In this document: in pieces, positions 7,825-16,640 of the stretch | Layout of the letters: each line of letters starts with the position of its first letter | Numbering within the stretch: position 1 is the first letter of the stretch | Source: SM1-50 sp964467345 | Lineage (GTDB): Archaea; Thermoplasmatota; E2; DHVEG-1 | Length of the DNA stretch: 64,000 bases | Assembly: GCA_964467345.1 (NCBI GenBank) | Contig: CAYXPY010000006.1 | Span: 1-64,000, forward strand | Reading direction: 5' to 3' | Position numbers and translations under genes: made by a program | The notes under the pieces: model-generated | What the model was told of the DNA's origin: nothing | The model's input: the letters and a program-made list of their open reading frames with translations, nothing else | Databases searched by the model: none

Positions 7825-8541
7825 ATGAAACTAAGAAGTTATGGAATTGTGGCAATAAGTGTGTTAATCATGCTGGGTTCGTGTTTCACGGCGTCAGCCA
7901 TGAGTATTTCGGATGGAACGAATGATATCTGGCATTGGACAAACACGGGAACCGCATGGTCATGGAGCGGAAATATCGGAAATAAACCAAACATAGACAT
8001 AACAGAAATCTCCTATGAGGTCAATAATGACAAAATCACATTAAAAATGGAGGTCGCAGGTTCTATCCAATCATCAGAAAAAATCACCTATTGGGTTTAC
8101 TACAACAGCACTGATACAACATATTGGCTCTCGTATTCGAACGGAACTGGTCTTGGATACGCAATGAACCAAGTAAATATGGATATCAGATATTCAGAGA
8201 ATGTCTCGGTTTCTGGTGATACAATGAGTGTTGTTCTTGATGTTATCGGTGATACCACGGCGGTTACTCTCTGGGGCTGGGCTGCTGAGTATACTGATTA
8301 TGAAAATCAAGCCACAAATGAATGGTGGGGTGACTGGGCTCCCAATGAAAAATTCGGCTATGATACCGGGGATGATGGAACCGATGATGACGATGGTACC
8401 GACGGCACTGACGATGGCACTGACGATGGCACAGATGATGAAACTGATGATGGCAATGGCACAGGAACCCCTGGGTTCGAACTTATCTTTGTTGTCGCAG
8501 CAGTCGCAGTCGCGTTGATCCTTCTCAGAAAACGACGATAA
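7825..8541 (+). CDS. Surface protein with PGF-CTERM sorting signal
   Basis: A signal peptide (MKLRSYGIVAISVLIMLGSC) precedes a beta-rich domain of about 160 residues with many aromatic residues (DIWHWTNTG, WWGDWAP). A low-complexity Asp/Thr/Gly linker follows, built from repeats of TDDG, and then TPGFELIFVVAAV with a terminal RKRR. That is the archaeosortase PGF-CTERM signal: Pro-Gly-Phe, a hydrophobic helix and a basic end. The protein is thus probably cleaved and lipid-anchored on the cell surface. The extracellular domain is not assigned, though it recalls probable polysaccharide- or S-layer-associated beta sandwiches. GGAGG at 7811-7815 precedes the start. Confidence 0.85.
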   Translation: MKLRSYGIVAISVLIMLGSCFTASAMSISDGTNDIWHWTNTGTAWSWSGNIGNKPNIDITEISYEVNNDKITLKMEVAGSIQSSEKITYWVYYNSTDTTYWLSYSNGTGLGYAMNQVNMDIRYSENVSVSGDTMSVVLDVIGDTTAVTLWGWAAEYTDYENQATNEWWGDWAPNEKFGYDTGDDGTDDDDGTDGTDDGTDDGTDDETDDGNGTGTPGFELIFVVAAVAVALILLRKRR

Positions 8542-8553
8542 ACAAAACGTCAT

Positions 8554-8578
8554 TTTCTTTTTCTCTTTTTTTTTCTCA
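8554..8578 (+). terminator. T-rich terminator
   Basis: Three T-rich runs (TTTTC repeated, ending in nine T) follow the PGF-CTERM gene within 40 bases, as expected for archaeal termination. Confidence 0.4.
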
Positions 8579-8615
8579 AAAACATTCTTTTAACACAGAG
8601 TCATATCGGGTGTCT

Positions 8616-9284
8616 ATGGCAACTCAAATCAAACACATCGATACGATCTTTCAGTTACTAAAAAAACAAATGGCTCCCTATGGGACACCGATTGTCTCAA
8701 AAAAGAAACACGGCATCCCAGAAACCCCGTTTGTCACCTTAATCTCCTGTATCCTGAGCCTACGGACCAAAGACGAAGTCACCGCCCAAGCGTCACACCG
8801 GTTACTCACCAAGCATCACACTCCGCAGGACCTCATCAAATTGACCGACAAACAAATTGAAGCCTATATCTACCCCGTGGGTTTCTACAAGACCAAGGCG
8901 AAGAGAATCAAGGAAATCTCACAAACACTTCTTGACACATACCAAGGAAACGTCCCGGACACAATGGAAGGCCTCCTCAGCCTCAAAGGAGTCGGCAGGA
9001 AAACAGCAAACATCGTCATGGTCTATGGTCATAAGAAACATGGATACCTCCCTATAGACACCCATTGCCATCGGATCCCAAACAGACTCGGATGGATACA
9101 GACCAAGACACCTGAGGAGACCGAACAAGAATTACTCAAAATCCTGCCCTCAGAATACTGGGATGATTTCAATGATTTGTTTGTCAGATTCGGACAAACG
9201 ATTTGCGTACCGGTCTCACCATTCTGCAGCCGCTGTTCTCTCCAACGCTACTGTAAAAAAGTAACTGTGAAAACAAGCAGATGA
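8616..9284 (+). CDS. nth: Endonuclease III
   Basis: This is a DNA glycosylase and AP lyase for oxidised pyrimidines in base excision repair. The helix-hairpin-helix LKGVGRKTANIV carries the catalytic Lys; the catalytic Asp is in PIDTHCHRIPNRLG. The C-terminal iron-sulfur loop CVPVSPFCSRCSLQRYC has the full C-x6-C-x2-C-x5-C pattern. The length (222 residues) is normal. I prefer ATG 8616 to the in-frame GTG at 8610, which overlaps the GGGTG ribosome binding site. Its neighbours are unrelated. Confidence 0.95.
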   Translation: MATQIKHIDTIFQLLKKQMAPYGTPIVSKKKHGIPETPFVTLISCILSLRTKDEVTAQASHRLLTKHHTPQDLIKLTDKQIEAYIYPVGFYKTKAKRIKEISQTLLDTYQGNVPDTMEGLLSLKGVGRKTANIVMVYGHKKHGYLPIDTHCHRIPNRLGWIQTKTPEETEQELLKILPSEYWDDFNDLFVRFGQTICVPVSPFCSRCSLQRYCKKVTVKTSR

Positions 9285-9291
9285 AGAGATC

Positions 9292-9501
9292 TTATTTCTT
9301 TGCTTGTATGAATCGTTCTATCTCCGGAACCGTGATATGCCGATCGGTCGTCATCAAATCCACAAGTTTGTCCTTCTCAGCCCAATTCTCATAGTATTTC
9401 TTCTGCACAGTGTTCAACTTAAAGATGATCCCTTTGCTTTCCGCAAGTTCCTTGAGCTGATGTTCTGTGAGTTCATTTAACAGTTCTTTCTTGATTGACA
9501 T
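9292..9501 (-). CDS. Small SAP-like protein
   Basis: This 69-residue protein has an N-terminal helix pair, LTEHQLKELAESKGI, that resembles the SAP or LEM-type helix-extended loop used for nucleic acid binding, and a second helical unit with DKLVDLMTTDRHITVPEIER. The resemblance is weak and rests on pattern only. It converges on nth, with stops 8 bases apart, and diverges from a winged-helix regulator gene. The palindrome at 9549-9565 lies in its promoter region. Conserved small archaeal proteins of this type are often annotated only as hypothetical. Confidence 0.65.
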   Translation of the reverse strand: MSIKKELLNELTEHQLKELAESKGIIFKLNTVQKKYYENWAEKDKLVDLMTTDRHITVPEIERFIQAKK

Positions 9502-9548
9502 AGGTATCCCATCTCAACAACCCATAAACAAAAACCCGCATTTATCTG

Positions 9549-9565
9549 TTTCGTTTCAAACGAAA
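9549..9565. promoter_or_regulatory. Perfect 17-base palindrome between divergent genes
   Basis: TTTCGTTTCAAACGAAA is a perfect inverted repeat around a central C. It lies 48 bases before the SAP-like gene start and 81 bases before the regulator gene start, a suitable place for a repressor or activator. Confidence 0.45.
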
Positions 9566-9620
9566 TTTTTTTGCCCATGCGATGACATCGAACCGATTAG
9601 TTTATTAATAGGATAAGTAA

Positions 9621-9641
9621 TTCCAATTCTACTAAGTGGAA
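9621..9641. promoter_or_regulatory. Inverted repeat at the start of the winged-helix gene
   Basis: TTCCA (9621-9625) and TGGAA (9637-9641) flank an 11-base spacer just before the ATG at 9646. A TATA-like TTTATTAATA at 9601-9610 puts the transcription start inside the repeat, so bound protein would block initiation. Autorepression is inferred. Confidence 0.35.
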
Positions 9642-9645
9642 TGGG

Positions 9646-9996
9646 ATGCAGGATGGAGAGAAAGCAGTTATTTCTCCAGAGATGTTAAAACCTCTCATTA
9701 TCAGGTCACTTCGGAGAAGTAGCGTGCGAAAAAAGATAGCAGATTACCTGTTTGAGATTAGCCCAAGTGGCAGTTACACCTCGGAGATCGCCTATAACGT
9801 CAAGACCACTCCAACAAACGTCATTGGGGCGATCCGTGGGATGAATTCCCGGTACCGTGATGATGAATCACTCATGAGCCTGAATATCGTCGAGCAGATC
9901 GAGGGAGGCAAACATCGGGATATTAAATTGTATCGTCTGACTGATTTCGGTAAGGAAATCGTCGAAGGCCTGCGGGACAACAAGAAGCGGTACTAA
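9646..9996 (+). CDS. Winged-helix DNA-binding protein
   Basis: This is a 116-residue archaeal winged-helix protein. The helix-turn-helix runs from VRKKIADYLFEISPSGSYT through SEIAYNVKTTPTNVIGAIRG, followed by a wing and the ending KLYRLTDFGKEIVEGL, the usual last strand and helix of these regulators. It carries no sensor domain. The transcript probably has a very short leader, since the TATA-like box lies about 40 bases upstream. The inverted repeat overlapping its start suggests autoregulation. Target genes are unknown; the divergent SAP-like gene is the nearest candidate. Confidence 0.8.
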   Translation: MQDGEKAVISPEMLKPLIIRSLRRSSVRKKIADYLFEISPSGSYTSEIAYNVKTTPTNVIGAIRGMNSRYRDDESLMSLNIVEQIEGGKHRDIKLYRLTDFGKEIVEGLRDNKKRY

Positions 9997-10078
9997 TCAT
10001 CGTCTTTTGTTCTTCTTTTAGAGCGAAACTGATAAAATAAGGCGCTGCGTTATCCTCCAATTGGGAGTCAGATGACTT

Positions 10079-11146
10079 ATGGCTGAAGTGAACATAAAAG
10101 AACTACTCTCCACCTATGATACAAAAAACCTCACGATTGCGACCGTCTGTTCTCATTCCAGTCTTCAGATTTTTCATGGCGCAAAAAAAGAAGGATTTAA
10201 AACACTGGGGATCTCGGTTGGTGAGGTAAAGAAATTCTATGATGCGTTTCCCCTTGGAAAACCTGATGAGTTTTTCATAGTGGACAATTACAAGGACATC
10301 GCCAAATACGCAGAGGAACTGCGAAAGAAAAACGTCCTGGTGATACCCCATGGTTCGTTTGTCGAATACCTCGGCCCGAAGAATTTTCTAAACCTTGAGG
10401 TACCCACGTTCGGTAATCGTCATGTCCTGATGTGGGAGTCAGACCGGGAGAAAGAACGGGTCTGGCTTGAGGGAGCAGGCATCACCATGCCTAAGGAGAT
10501 TAAAGACCCCCGCAACATCGAAAAACCAGTCATCGTCAAATACCATGGTGCGAAAGGAGGGAAAGGGTTCTTCATCGCAAAAACATTCGCAGAGTTCTCC
10601 AAACGAGTGAAGCACGATAAACCATACACCATCCAGGAATTCGTGATGGGGACCCGGTACTATCTGCATTATTTCTATTCACCTATCCAGGATAACGCCT
10701 ATAAGCTTTCGAAAGGAAGCCTACAGATGCTTTCCATGGACCGCCGAGACGAGACCACCATCGATGAGGTCCAGCGCCTTGGCTCTATCGCGGAGCTTGA
10801 GGAGCTTGGGATTCATCCGACGTTCGTCGTCACCGGCAACATCCCAATCGTGATGCGCGAATCACTCCTCCCTCAGGTCTTCAAGATGGGAGAAGCGGTC
10901 GTGGAAAAATCCCTAGAGCTGTTCGGCGGCATCATCGGACCATTCTGCCTTGAGACCGTGGTGACTGAAGATTTGGAATTCAAGGTCTTTGAGATCTCCG
11001 CTCGAATCGTCGCAGGAACCAACCCCTACATCGGAGGTTCATCGTATTCTGAGCTGATACAACCGGATCTATCGACGGGTCGAAGGATTGCTCAAGAGGT
11101 CCACTATGCGACAAAGCACAACAAACTTGAAGAGATCCTCAGCTGA
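10079..11146 (+). CDS. purP: Formate-dependent FAICAR synthetase, PurP family
   Basis: PurP is the archaeal ATP-grasp ligase that converts AICAR, formate and ATP to FAICAR late in IMP synthesis. The N-terminus matches the family (IATVCSHSSLQIFHGAK), the central part has the ATP-grasp elements (VIVKYHGAKGGKGFFIAK as phosphate loop, then QEFVMGTRYYLHYFYS), and the C-terminus contains GPFCLETVVTEDLEFKVFE and ISARIVAGTN. The length, 355 residues, is right. PurP paralogues of unproven function exist in archaea, so the exact step is not certain. nep1 follows after 9 bases and is probably cotranscribed. Confidence 0.88.
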   Translation: MAEVNIKELLSTYDTKNLTIATVCSHSSLQIFHGAKKEGFKTLGISVGEVKKFYDAFPLGKPDEFFIVDNYKDIAKYAEELRKKNVLVIPHGSFVEYLGPKNFLNLEVPTFGNRHVLMWESDREKERVWLEGAGITMPKEIKDPRNIEKPVIVKYHGAKGGKGFFIAKTFAEFSKRVKHDKPYTIQEFVMGTRYYLHYFYSPIQDNAYKLSKGSLQMLSMDRRDETTIDEVQRLGSIAELEELGIHPTFVVTGNIPIVMRESLLPQVFKMGEAVVEKSLELFGGIIGPFCLETVVTEDLEFKVFEISARIVAGTNPYIGGSSYSELIQPDLSTGRRIAQEVHYATKHNKLEEILS

Positions 11147-11155
11147 GGAACACGC

Positions 11156-11836
11156 ATGTTGACCCTGGTATTGGCAGAATCTGAGCTTGAGCCAATACCT
11201 GTCGAACTGCACCGTCATCCCGCGGTGATTGCCCATGCCAGACAACGGAAAAAACAACCATGGCAGATTCTTCTTGATTCTAACTACGACCATGCTGCAA
11301 TGACTCCTCTTTCTGAGGGGCGCAGACGCGGACGGCCTGATATCACCCATCTGTTTTTACTCACAGCCCTGGAATCCATCGTCAATAAAGAAGGTCAGTT
11401 ACAGGTTCTTATCCATACCAGAAACGACCAGGTCATCACCGTCAGTCCGCAGACAAGGATCATGCGGAACTACGAACGGTTCCTTGGACTCATGGAACAA
11501 CTCTTTGAGAAAACAGCTGTCCCTGATGATACGCACCCACTGCTGGTTTTAGAACAACACATGACCCTGAAGCAGGTTGTTGAGAAACAACAGGCAGAAC
11601 GGGTCATCGTCTTCTCAAAAGAGGGCACGCCGGTGAAGCTTCATGAGTATTTGTTTGAATCGAAGAGACAAAAAACCATTGATCTGATTTGCATCATCGG
11701 GGGGTTTCCCTCCGGGACGTTTCATACGGATTTGAAGACAATCGCAACGGATGTGATATCCGTGTACCCGGAGATGCTCCCTGCCTGGACCGTGGCTAGC
11801 GAGATTCTGGTCACCTATGGGAACATGTGCCGATAG
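11156..11836 (+). CDS. nep1: 16S rRNA pseudouridine N1-methyltransferase Nep1
   Basis: Nep1 (Emg1) is a SPOUT-class enzyme that uses S-adenosylmethionine to methylate N1 of a conserved pseudouridine in small-subunit rRNA, and helps assemble the subunit. The family signature GRRRGRPDITHLFLL is present, followed by VLIHTRNDQVI and MRNYERFLGLMEQLF. The C-terminal cofactor knot region includes CIIGGFPSGTF. The 226-residue length agrees with archaeal Nep1. The start has GAGG about 9 bases upstream. Its 3' end overlaps the convergent argF gene by 22 bases. Confidence 0.92.
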   Translation: MLTLVLAESELEPIPVELHRHPAVIAHARQRKKQPWQILLDSNYDHAAMTPLSEGRRRGRPDITHLFLLTALESIVNKEGQLQVLIHTRNDQVITVSPQTRIMRNYERFLGLMEQLFEKTAVPDDTHPLLVLEQHMTLKQVVEKQQAERVIVFSKEGTPVKLHEYLFESKRQKTIDLICIIGGFPSGTFHTDLKTIATDVISVYPEMLPAWTVASEILVTYGNMCR

Positions 11837-12735
11837 AGCGTCACCATGATGCCGATCTGTGCCCACATCCTGTTTTCTGCTTCATCGAAAATCACGGATT
11901 GTGGTCCATGAGCCACTTCCTTGGTCACCTCATAGCCATAATACGCAGGGAGGCAGTGAAGGAAGATCGCCTTTGGTCGTGCCGCATCCATGAGCTTCTT
12001 ATCGATGGTATATCCCTTGAACTCCTTGATGCGTTTTTCTTTTTCCGTTTCGTCTCCCATCGAGACCCAGGTGTCGGTCGCTATCACATCAGCATCCTTT
12101 GTTGAGTCTTTGACCTTGTCTGTGATTTCGACATTCACACCGAATTTTTTTGCTTCTTCTACATAGTATTTCTCTGGCCAATATTGCTTTGGTGCGACGA
12201 TTCGAACGTTCATCCCTGCTATCCCGCATCCAAGAAGATAGGAATGCGCCATGTTGTTGTTCCCATCCCCGAGGTACACAAATTGCAGTCCCTTGAGTTT
12301 TCCTTTATGCTCCTGAATAGTCATCAGATCGGTGATCACCTGACAGGGATGCTCCTTGTTGTCCAACCCGTTGATGACCGGTACCGTTGCATGTGTTGCC
12401 AGCTCTTTCATCGCCTCGTTGCTCTTCGCACGGTACATGATCATGTCGACGTAACGGGAGAGCACAAGAGCGGTATCCTGGATGCTTTCCCCTCGTCCGA
12501 GTTGGATATCCGTCGTAGACAGGAAGATAGCATGGCCACCAAGCAGGTTCATCCCGGTCTCAAAAGACACCCGTGTCCGTGTGCTTGGTTTCTCAAAGAT
12601 CATACCCAGGGTTTTTCTTTTCATATGTTCGATGCGTTTTCCCTTCTTCGCCTGTGCTTTGAGTTTTATGCTCAGTCCAATGATATCATGGAGGTCGTCT
12701 TTTACATCAAGCATGGAGATAAGGTCTCGTTTCAT
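11815..12735 (-). CDS. argF: Ornithine carbamoyltransferase
   Basis: The enzyme joins carbamoyl phosphate and ornithine to give citrulline in arginine synthesis, or runs the reverse reaction in arginine deiminase pathways. All diagnostic motifs are visible: FEKPSTRTRVSFE for carbamoyl phosphate, HPCQ, DTWVSMGDE of the ornithine-binding SMG loop, and HCLPAYYGYEV. The length of 306 residues is normal and the enzyme is cytoplasmic. It is convergent with nep1 and divergent from fen. No other arginine genes are in view, so the direction of flux is open. A secreted arginine deiminase is encoded 4 kb away, a possible but unproven link through citrulline. Confidence 0.95.
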   Translation of the reverse strand: MKRDLISMLDVKDDLHDIIGLSIKLKAQAKKGKRIEHMKRKTLGMIFEKPSTRTRVSFETGMNLLGGHAIFLSTTDIQLGRGESIQDTALVLSRYVDMIMYRAKSNEAMKELATHATVPVINGLDNKEHPCQVITDLMTIQEHKGKLKGLQFVYLGDGNNNMAHSYLLGCGIAGMNVRIVAPKQYWPEKYYVEEAKKFGVNVEITDKVKDSTKDADVIATDTWVSMGDETEKEKRIKEFKGYTIDKKLMDAARPKAIFLHCLPAYYGYEVTKEVAHGPQSVIFDEAENRMWAQIGIMVTLYRHMFP

Positions 12736-12818
12736 CGAAGAAGGGAATAAGCCTTCCTTCCTTAAACATATCGGATGATGAGAAAGACATTTATCCCCTG
12801 AAAAGATGTGGATACCTG

Positions 12819-13850
12819 ATGGGTGTCGACCTCGGGGAATTGTTCACAAAGGAACCATGCACGTTTGAGGATTTTAAGGACCGTGTTATTGCCCTTGATG
12901 GGTACAATATCCTTCATCAGTTCCTCTCCAGCATCCGGCAGCGTGATGGTACACCACTGAAAGATTCCCAGGGTAGGATAACCTCACATCTGTCTGGGTT
13001 GCTGTATCGGACCGCACACATGATCCAAGCCAAGATTCATCCGGTGTACGTGTTCGATGGCCCGCCACATCCGTTAAAGGCACGGACCATCCAGCAACGT
13101 CGAGAACGGAAAGAACAAGCTGAAAAGCAATGGCAAGAGGCTCTTGAAAAAGGAGACCTTGTGACAGCACGTTCAAAGGCCCAGCAGACCTCCCGGGTTA
13201 CGACAGAGATTATAGCACAAAGCAGACAACTACTGGATGGGTTGGGGATTCCCCATATACAAGCTCTCTCTGAAGGTGAGGCCCAGGCAAGTTACATGGT
13301 TCAAAAAGGTGATGCGTTCGCTGTAGGTTCACAGGACTTCGATTGTCTCTTGTTCGGAGCGCCTGTCTTGGTGCGCAACCTTACCTCCTCTGAAAAACGA
13401 AAACTACCCAATAAACAAGCGTATACCACGGTTCATCCTGAGCGCATTCGTCTTAAGCCTGGTCTTCAGAAACTCAGTATCTCCCGGCAGCAGCTCGTTG
13501 ATATCGCCATCCTTATTGGGACTGATTTTAATGATGGGTTCAAGGGGTATGGCCCAAAAAAAAGCCTCAAGCTTCTTCAAGAGAAAGGAAGCCTTGAGAA
13601 CGCACTGGAGGGTTTATCCGAGAGTGGGCAGTTGGTATCCTCTGAGGAGATTGCTGTTGTCAGAAAGCTCTTTCTTGAGCCTACCGTCACCGATGACTAT
13701 GTGCTTGAATGGAGGAAACCTGATGCTGATACGGTGATGCGCTTGCTTTGTGACGAGCATCAGTTCTCCAGGGAACGGATCGAGCCGGTTCTTGAGCTTT
13801 TTATAGGAGCACAACAGTCCACTAAGCAAAAGAACCTCTTTGATTTTTAG
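12819..13850 (+). CDS. fen: Flap endonuclease 1
   Basis: FEN1 removes 5' flaps during Okazaki fragment maturation and long-patch repair. The N-terminal XPG domain begins MGVDLGELF, with metal-binding acids in IALDGYN and YVFDGPP. The internal domain has SEGEAQASYM, GSQDFDCLLFG and IGTDFNDG, followed by the helix-hairpin-helix region (KGYGPKKSLKLL). The last residues QKNLFDF are a PCNA-interacting PIP box. The 343-residue length is typical of archaeal FEN1. It is divergently placed from argF, 83 bases away. Confidence 0.96.
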   Translation: MGVDLGELFTKEPCTFEDFKDRVIALDGYNILHQFLSSIRQRDGTPLKDSQGRITSHLSGLLYRTAHMIQAKIHPVYVFDGPPHPLKARTIQQRRERKEQAEKQWQEALEKGDLVTARSKAQQTSRVTTEIIAQSRQLLDGLGIPHIQALSEGEAQASYMVQKGDAFAVGSQDFDCLLFGAPVLVRNLTSSEKRKLPNKQAYTTVHPERIRLKPGLQKLSISRQQLVDIAILIGTDFNDGFKGYGPKKSLKLLQEKGSLENALEGLSESGQLVSSEEIAVVRKLFLEPTVTDDYVLEWRKPDADTVMRLLCDEHQFSRERIEPVLELFIGAQQSTKQKNLFDF

Positions 13851-14023
13851 TTTATAAAATATGAGAGGGTCGGCGTAGTCTGGTTGCATTGATGAAAAAT
13901 GATTAAATCTACCGGAGAAACGTTGTTTTCTTCTGTTCTTATTAAAATTTCTTTATATATGAATCATGAAAACAAAATTTACCTCTCTTTATGACTCACT
14001 TGTTTAATTTTTATCATAAAAGA

Positions 14024-14036
14024 AAAGTATATATAG
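14024..14036 (+). promoter_or_regulatory. Archaeal TATA-type promoter for the gingipain-like gene
   Basis: AAAGTATATATAG is a strong TATA box 65 bases before the start codon at 14101. The rest of the 250-base gap after fen is AT-rich, and I see nothing else in it. Confidence 0.55.
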
Positions 14037-14100
14037 AGAGTACTCAGTTAACTATTCAATACAAACACCTATTTCTATCGAGAAAAAATAGGGGGATACT

Positions 14101-16512
14101 ATGAGAGAAAGAATCATGAGAAAGTTAATCATCCTTTTTGTAGGCCTTTTTGTGATCGCAGCAAGCATACTGCCAACCATTGGTGGCATGCCCTCAGAAA
14201 CAACAACTGCCATATCATCCGGTTCCGATGATGTTTCGATCACCATTCAACAAACAGGAGACATCACCAGCATTCATTATACCATTAACGATTTTTCCTT
14301 AACACCGGTGGATATCGACAGCAAACAATACGTCAAGGTAAGCTTACACAGTGAACCAACCAGCCTCATCGCCGGTGCACCTGCACTTCCCTCGATAGCC
14401 CGCAGTATCATCATACCATCACAGGCAACCATGGCCCTACATGTCACCGCCGCATCCTATGAAGACTATGAGAACATCCTGGTCGCTCCCTCAAAAGGTA
14501 ACCTGCTTCGGACCGTGAACCCAGCGGACGTCCCCTATGAGTTCGGCGCAATCTACACCCAAGACACCTGGTATCCCTCAACTCTTGCACAACTCGAGGA
14601 ACCCTATTACTTGCGTGATTTTCGAGGTCAGGTCGTACGAATTTTCCCCTTCCAATACAACCCTGTTCAAGGGACGTTACGTTTCTATCATGATATCACT
14701 GTTGAGGTCGCCCCCTTGAGTCAGGTTCCATCAAGCAGCCTTACCCAGTATGCACTCACAACGATAGACAGTGATTTCCTCCCCATCTATCAGAATCATT
14801 TCATAAACTACAATACCGCTAAATACGACCCGGTGTCCGAACAGGGCAATATGCTGGTCATCACCTATGATGCGTTTTATACGACCATGATCCCCTTTGT
14901 CGAATGGAAAAACCTCAAAGGAATTCCCACAGAGATGGTCAATGTCTCATCGATCGGTAACGCAGCCGCGATAAAAACATACGTCGCTGATTACTATAAC
15001 GCCCATGGCCTGACGTTCTTGCTCCTCGTTGGTGATGCTGCACAGGTACCAACGTATTCATTAAGCGGGGTGTATTCTGACCCTAGCTATGGATACATTG
15101 TAGGGTCTGACCATTATGCTGATCTTTTCGTCGGCAGGTTCTCCGCAGAAAACGTCGAGCAGGCAGCAACACAGGCCAACCGGACCATTGACTATGAGAG
15201 CAACCCACAGATTGACGCACAATGGTATGCGAAAGGGGTCGGTATCGCATCAAGCCAAGGGGTTGGAGATGATAATGAATACGATTATGAACATGTTCGA
15301 AATATCCGCACACTTCTGCTCAATTTCACCTATACGGTCGTCGATGAACTCTACGATGGAAGCCAGGGTGGTGCAGACGCCCCCGGAAACCCGACACCAA
15401 CGATGGTCGCAGCTTCCTTAAACGAAGGACGCAGCATCATAAACTACTGCGGGCATGGCTCTTCAACATCATGGGGCTCAAGTGGATTTAGCAACACCAA
15501 CATCTATGCTTTAACCAACGATAATATGCTTCCGTTCATTGTATCCGTTGCTTGCGTTAACGGGGCATTTGTCAGTGGGACTTGCTTTGCTGAAGCTTGG
15601 TTGCGGGCAACTCACAATGGTCAACCGATAGGTGCCATTGGAGCATATATGTCCACTGTTAGTCAAAGCTGGGACCCCCCAATGGAAGCACAAGATGAAT
15701 TCAATAACATCCTCATCGGATTATACCCTGAGAACCAAAAGACCACCTATGGCGCTCTCTGTTTCCATGGTGCGATGTCCATGATCGATGACTACGGATC
15801 AAACGGAGAATATGAAGCAGATGCATGGACTGTCTTTGGCGACCCCTCAGTACAGGTTCGCACAAACGTCCCCTCCGTCATGGAAGTGATTCATGACAAT
15901 TTTATCTCCAATGGTGCTGAGACCTTCGAGGTTGAAGTGGTTGGTCTTCCCAATGCACTATGCGCAATCTCTGCAGAAGGAGACCTCTTAGGCAATGGAT
16001 ATACAGACCAAACCGGACATGCCACCATCCAGTTCTTCACGCCACTGGGCGTCTCCGGTGAAGTTCAGCTTATGGTGACCGGATTTAACATGATACCGTA
16101 CAGCGCGACACTTTCGGTTGGGGAACCAAACCTACCACCAGAGACACCAGAGAAACCAACCGGGCGACTCACCGGTGAACCAGGAAAAACCTATATGTAT
16201 TCGTCAGTAACAACAGACCCGGACGGCGACGGACTCTACTACATGTGGGACTGGGGTGACGGGACCTATAGCGACTGGCTTGGCCCCTATTCATCAGGAA
16301 ACACGGTGTCGACGCAGAAATCATGGGACACAGAGGGCAACTACTCTATCAGAGTCAAAGCAAAAGACAACTATGACCATGAGACTGCTTGGTCGGAGCC
16401 GCTGGACGTCACCATGCCGTTTAACGTCCCCTTCATCGTCAGATTCGTCGATTTCTTCCAAAGTCTCTTCCCGCATCTCTTCCAATTCTTCGAAAGACTG
16501 CTAACACTCTAA
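14101..16512 (+). CDS. Secreted gingipain-type cysteine protease (C25) with PKD domain
   Basis: The start has GGGGGAT 5 bases upstream. A signal peptide (residues about 1-30) leads into a propeptide-like region, then the peptidase C25 domain from about residue 255. The catalytic pair is His452 in INYCGHG and Cys485 in VSVACVNGAF; the 33-residue spacing equals that of the His and Cys of Porphyromonas RgpB. A beta domain and a PKD-like domain (GDGLYYMWDWGDGTYSDWLG) follow, ending in an amphipathic tail with FPHLFQFFERLL. It is probably exported and digests peptides outside the cell. Arg or Lys specificity cannot be read. The next gene, a PPAD-type deiminase, has the same C-terminal layout. Confidence 0.92.
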   Translation: MRERIMRKLIILFVGLFVIAASILPTIGGMPSETTTAISSGSDDVSITIQQTGDITSIHYTINDFSLTPVDIDSKQYVKVSLHSEPTSLIAGAPALPSIARSIIIPSQATMALHVTAASYEDYENILVAPSKGNLLRTVNPADVPYEFGAIYTQDTWYPSTLAQLEEPYYLRDFRGQVVRIFPFQYNPVQGTLRFYHDITVEVAPLSQVPSSSLTQYALTTIDSDFLPIYQNHFINYNTAKYDPVSEQGNMLVITYDAFYTTMIPFVEWKNLKGIPTEMVNVSSIGNAAAIKTYVADYYNAHGLTFLLLVGDAAQVPTYSLSGVYSDPSYGYIVGSDHYADLFVGRFSAENVEQAATQANRTIDYESNPQIDAQWYAKGVGIASSQGVGDDNEYDYEHVRNIRTLLLNFTYTVVDELYDGSQGGADAPGNPTPTMVAASLNEGRSIINYCGHGSSTSWGSSGFSNTNIYALTNDNMLPFIVSVACVNGAFVSGTCFAEAWLRATHNGQPIGAIGAYMSTVSQSWDPPMEAQDEFNNILIGLYPENQKTTYGALCFHGAMSMIDDYGSNGEYEADAWTVFGDPSVQVRTNVPSVMEVIHDNFISNGAETFEVEVVGLPNALCAISAEGDLLGNGYTDQTGHATIQFFTPLGVSGEVQLMVTGFNMIPYSATLSVGEPNLPPETPEKPTGRLTGEPGKTYMYSSVTTDPDGDGLYYMWDWGDGTYSDWLGPYSSGNTVSTQKSWDTEGNYSIRVKAKDNYDHETAWSEPLDVTMPFNVPFIVRFVDFFQSLFPHLFQFFERLLTL

Positions 16513-16640
16513 TCTACCGCTGCGTTCTTACCTTCTTTTCGGTAAGAGCGCTCTCTCTTCCTTTAAAAAAAAATAGGTTAAAACACAAAGAGATTCGACT
16601 AAAAAAAAGATTGTATGAAACATTAGGGGGATAACATACG

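Noticed and set aside
8377..8466. Direct repeats taken as a CRISPR array or satellite
   Set aside because: The repeat is short, in frame, and encodes the Asp/Thr/Gly stalk of a surface protein. There are no spacers.
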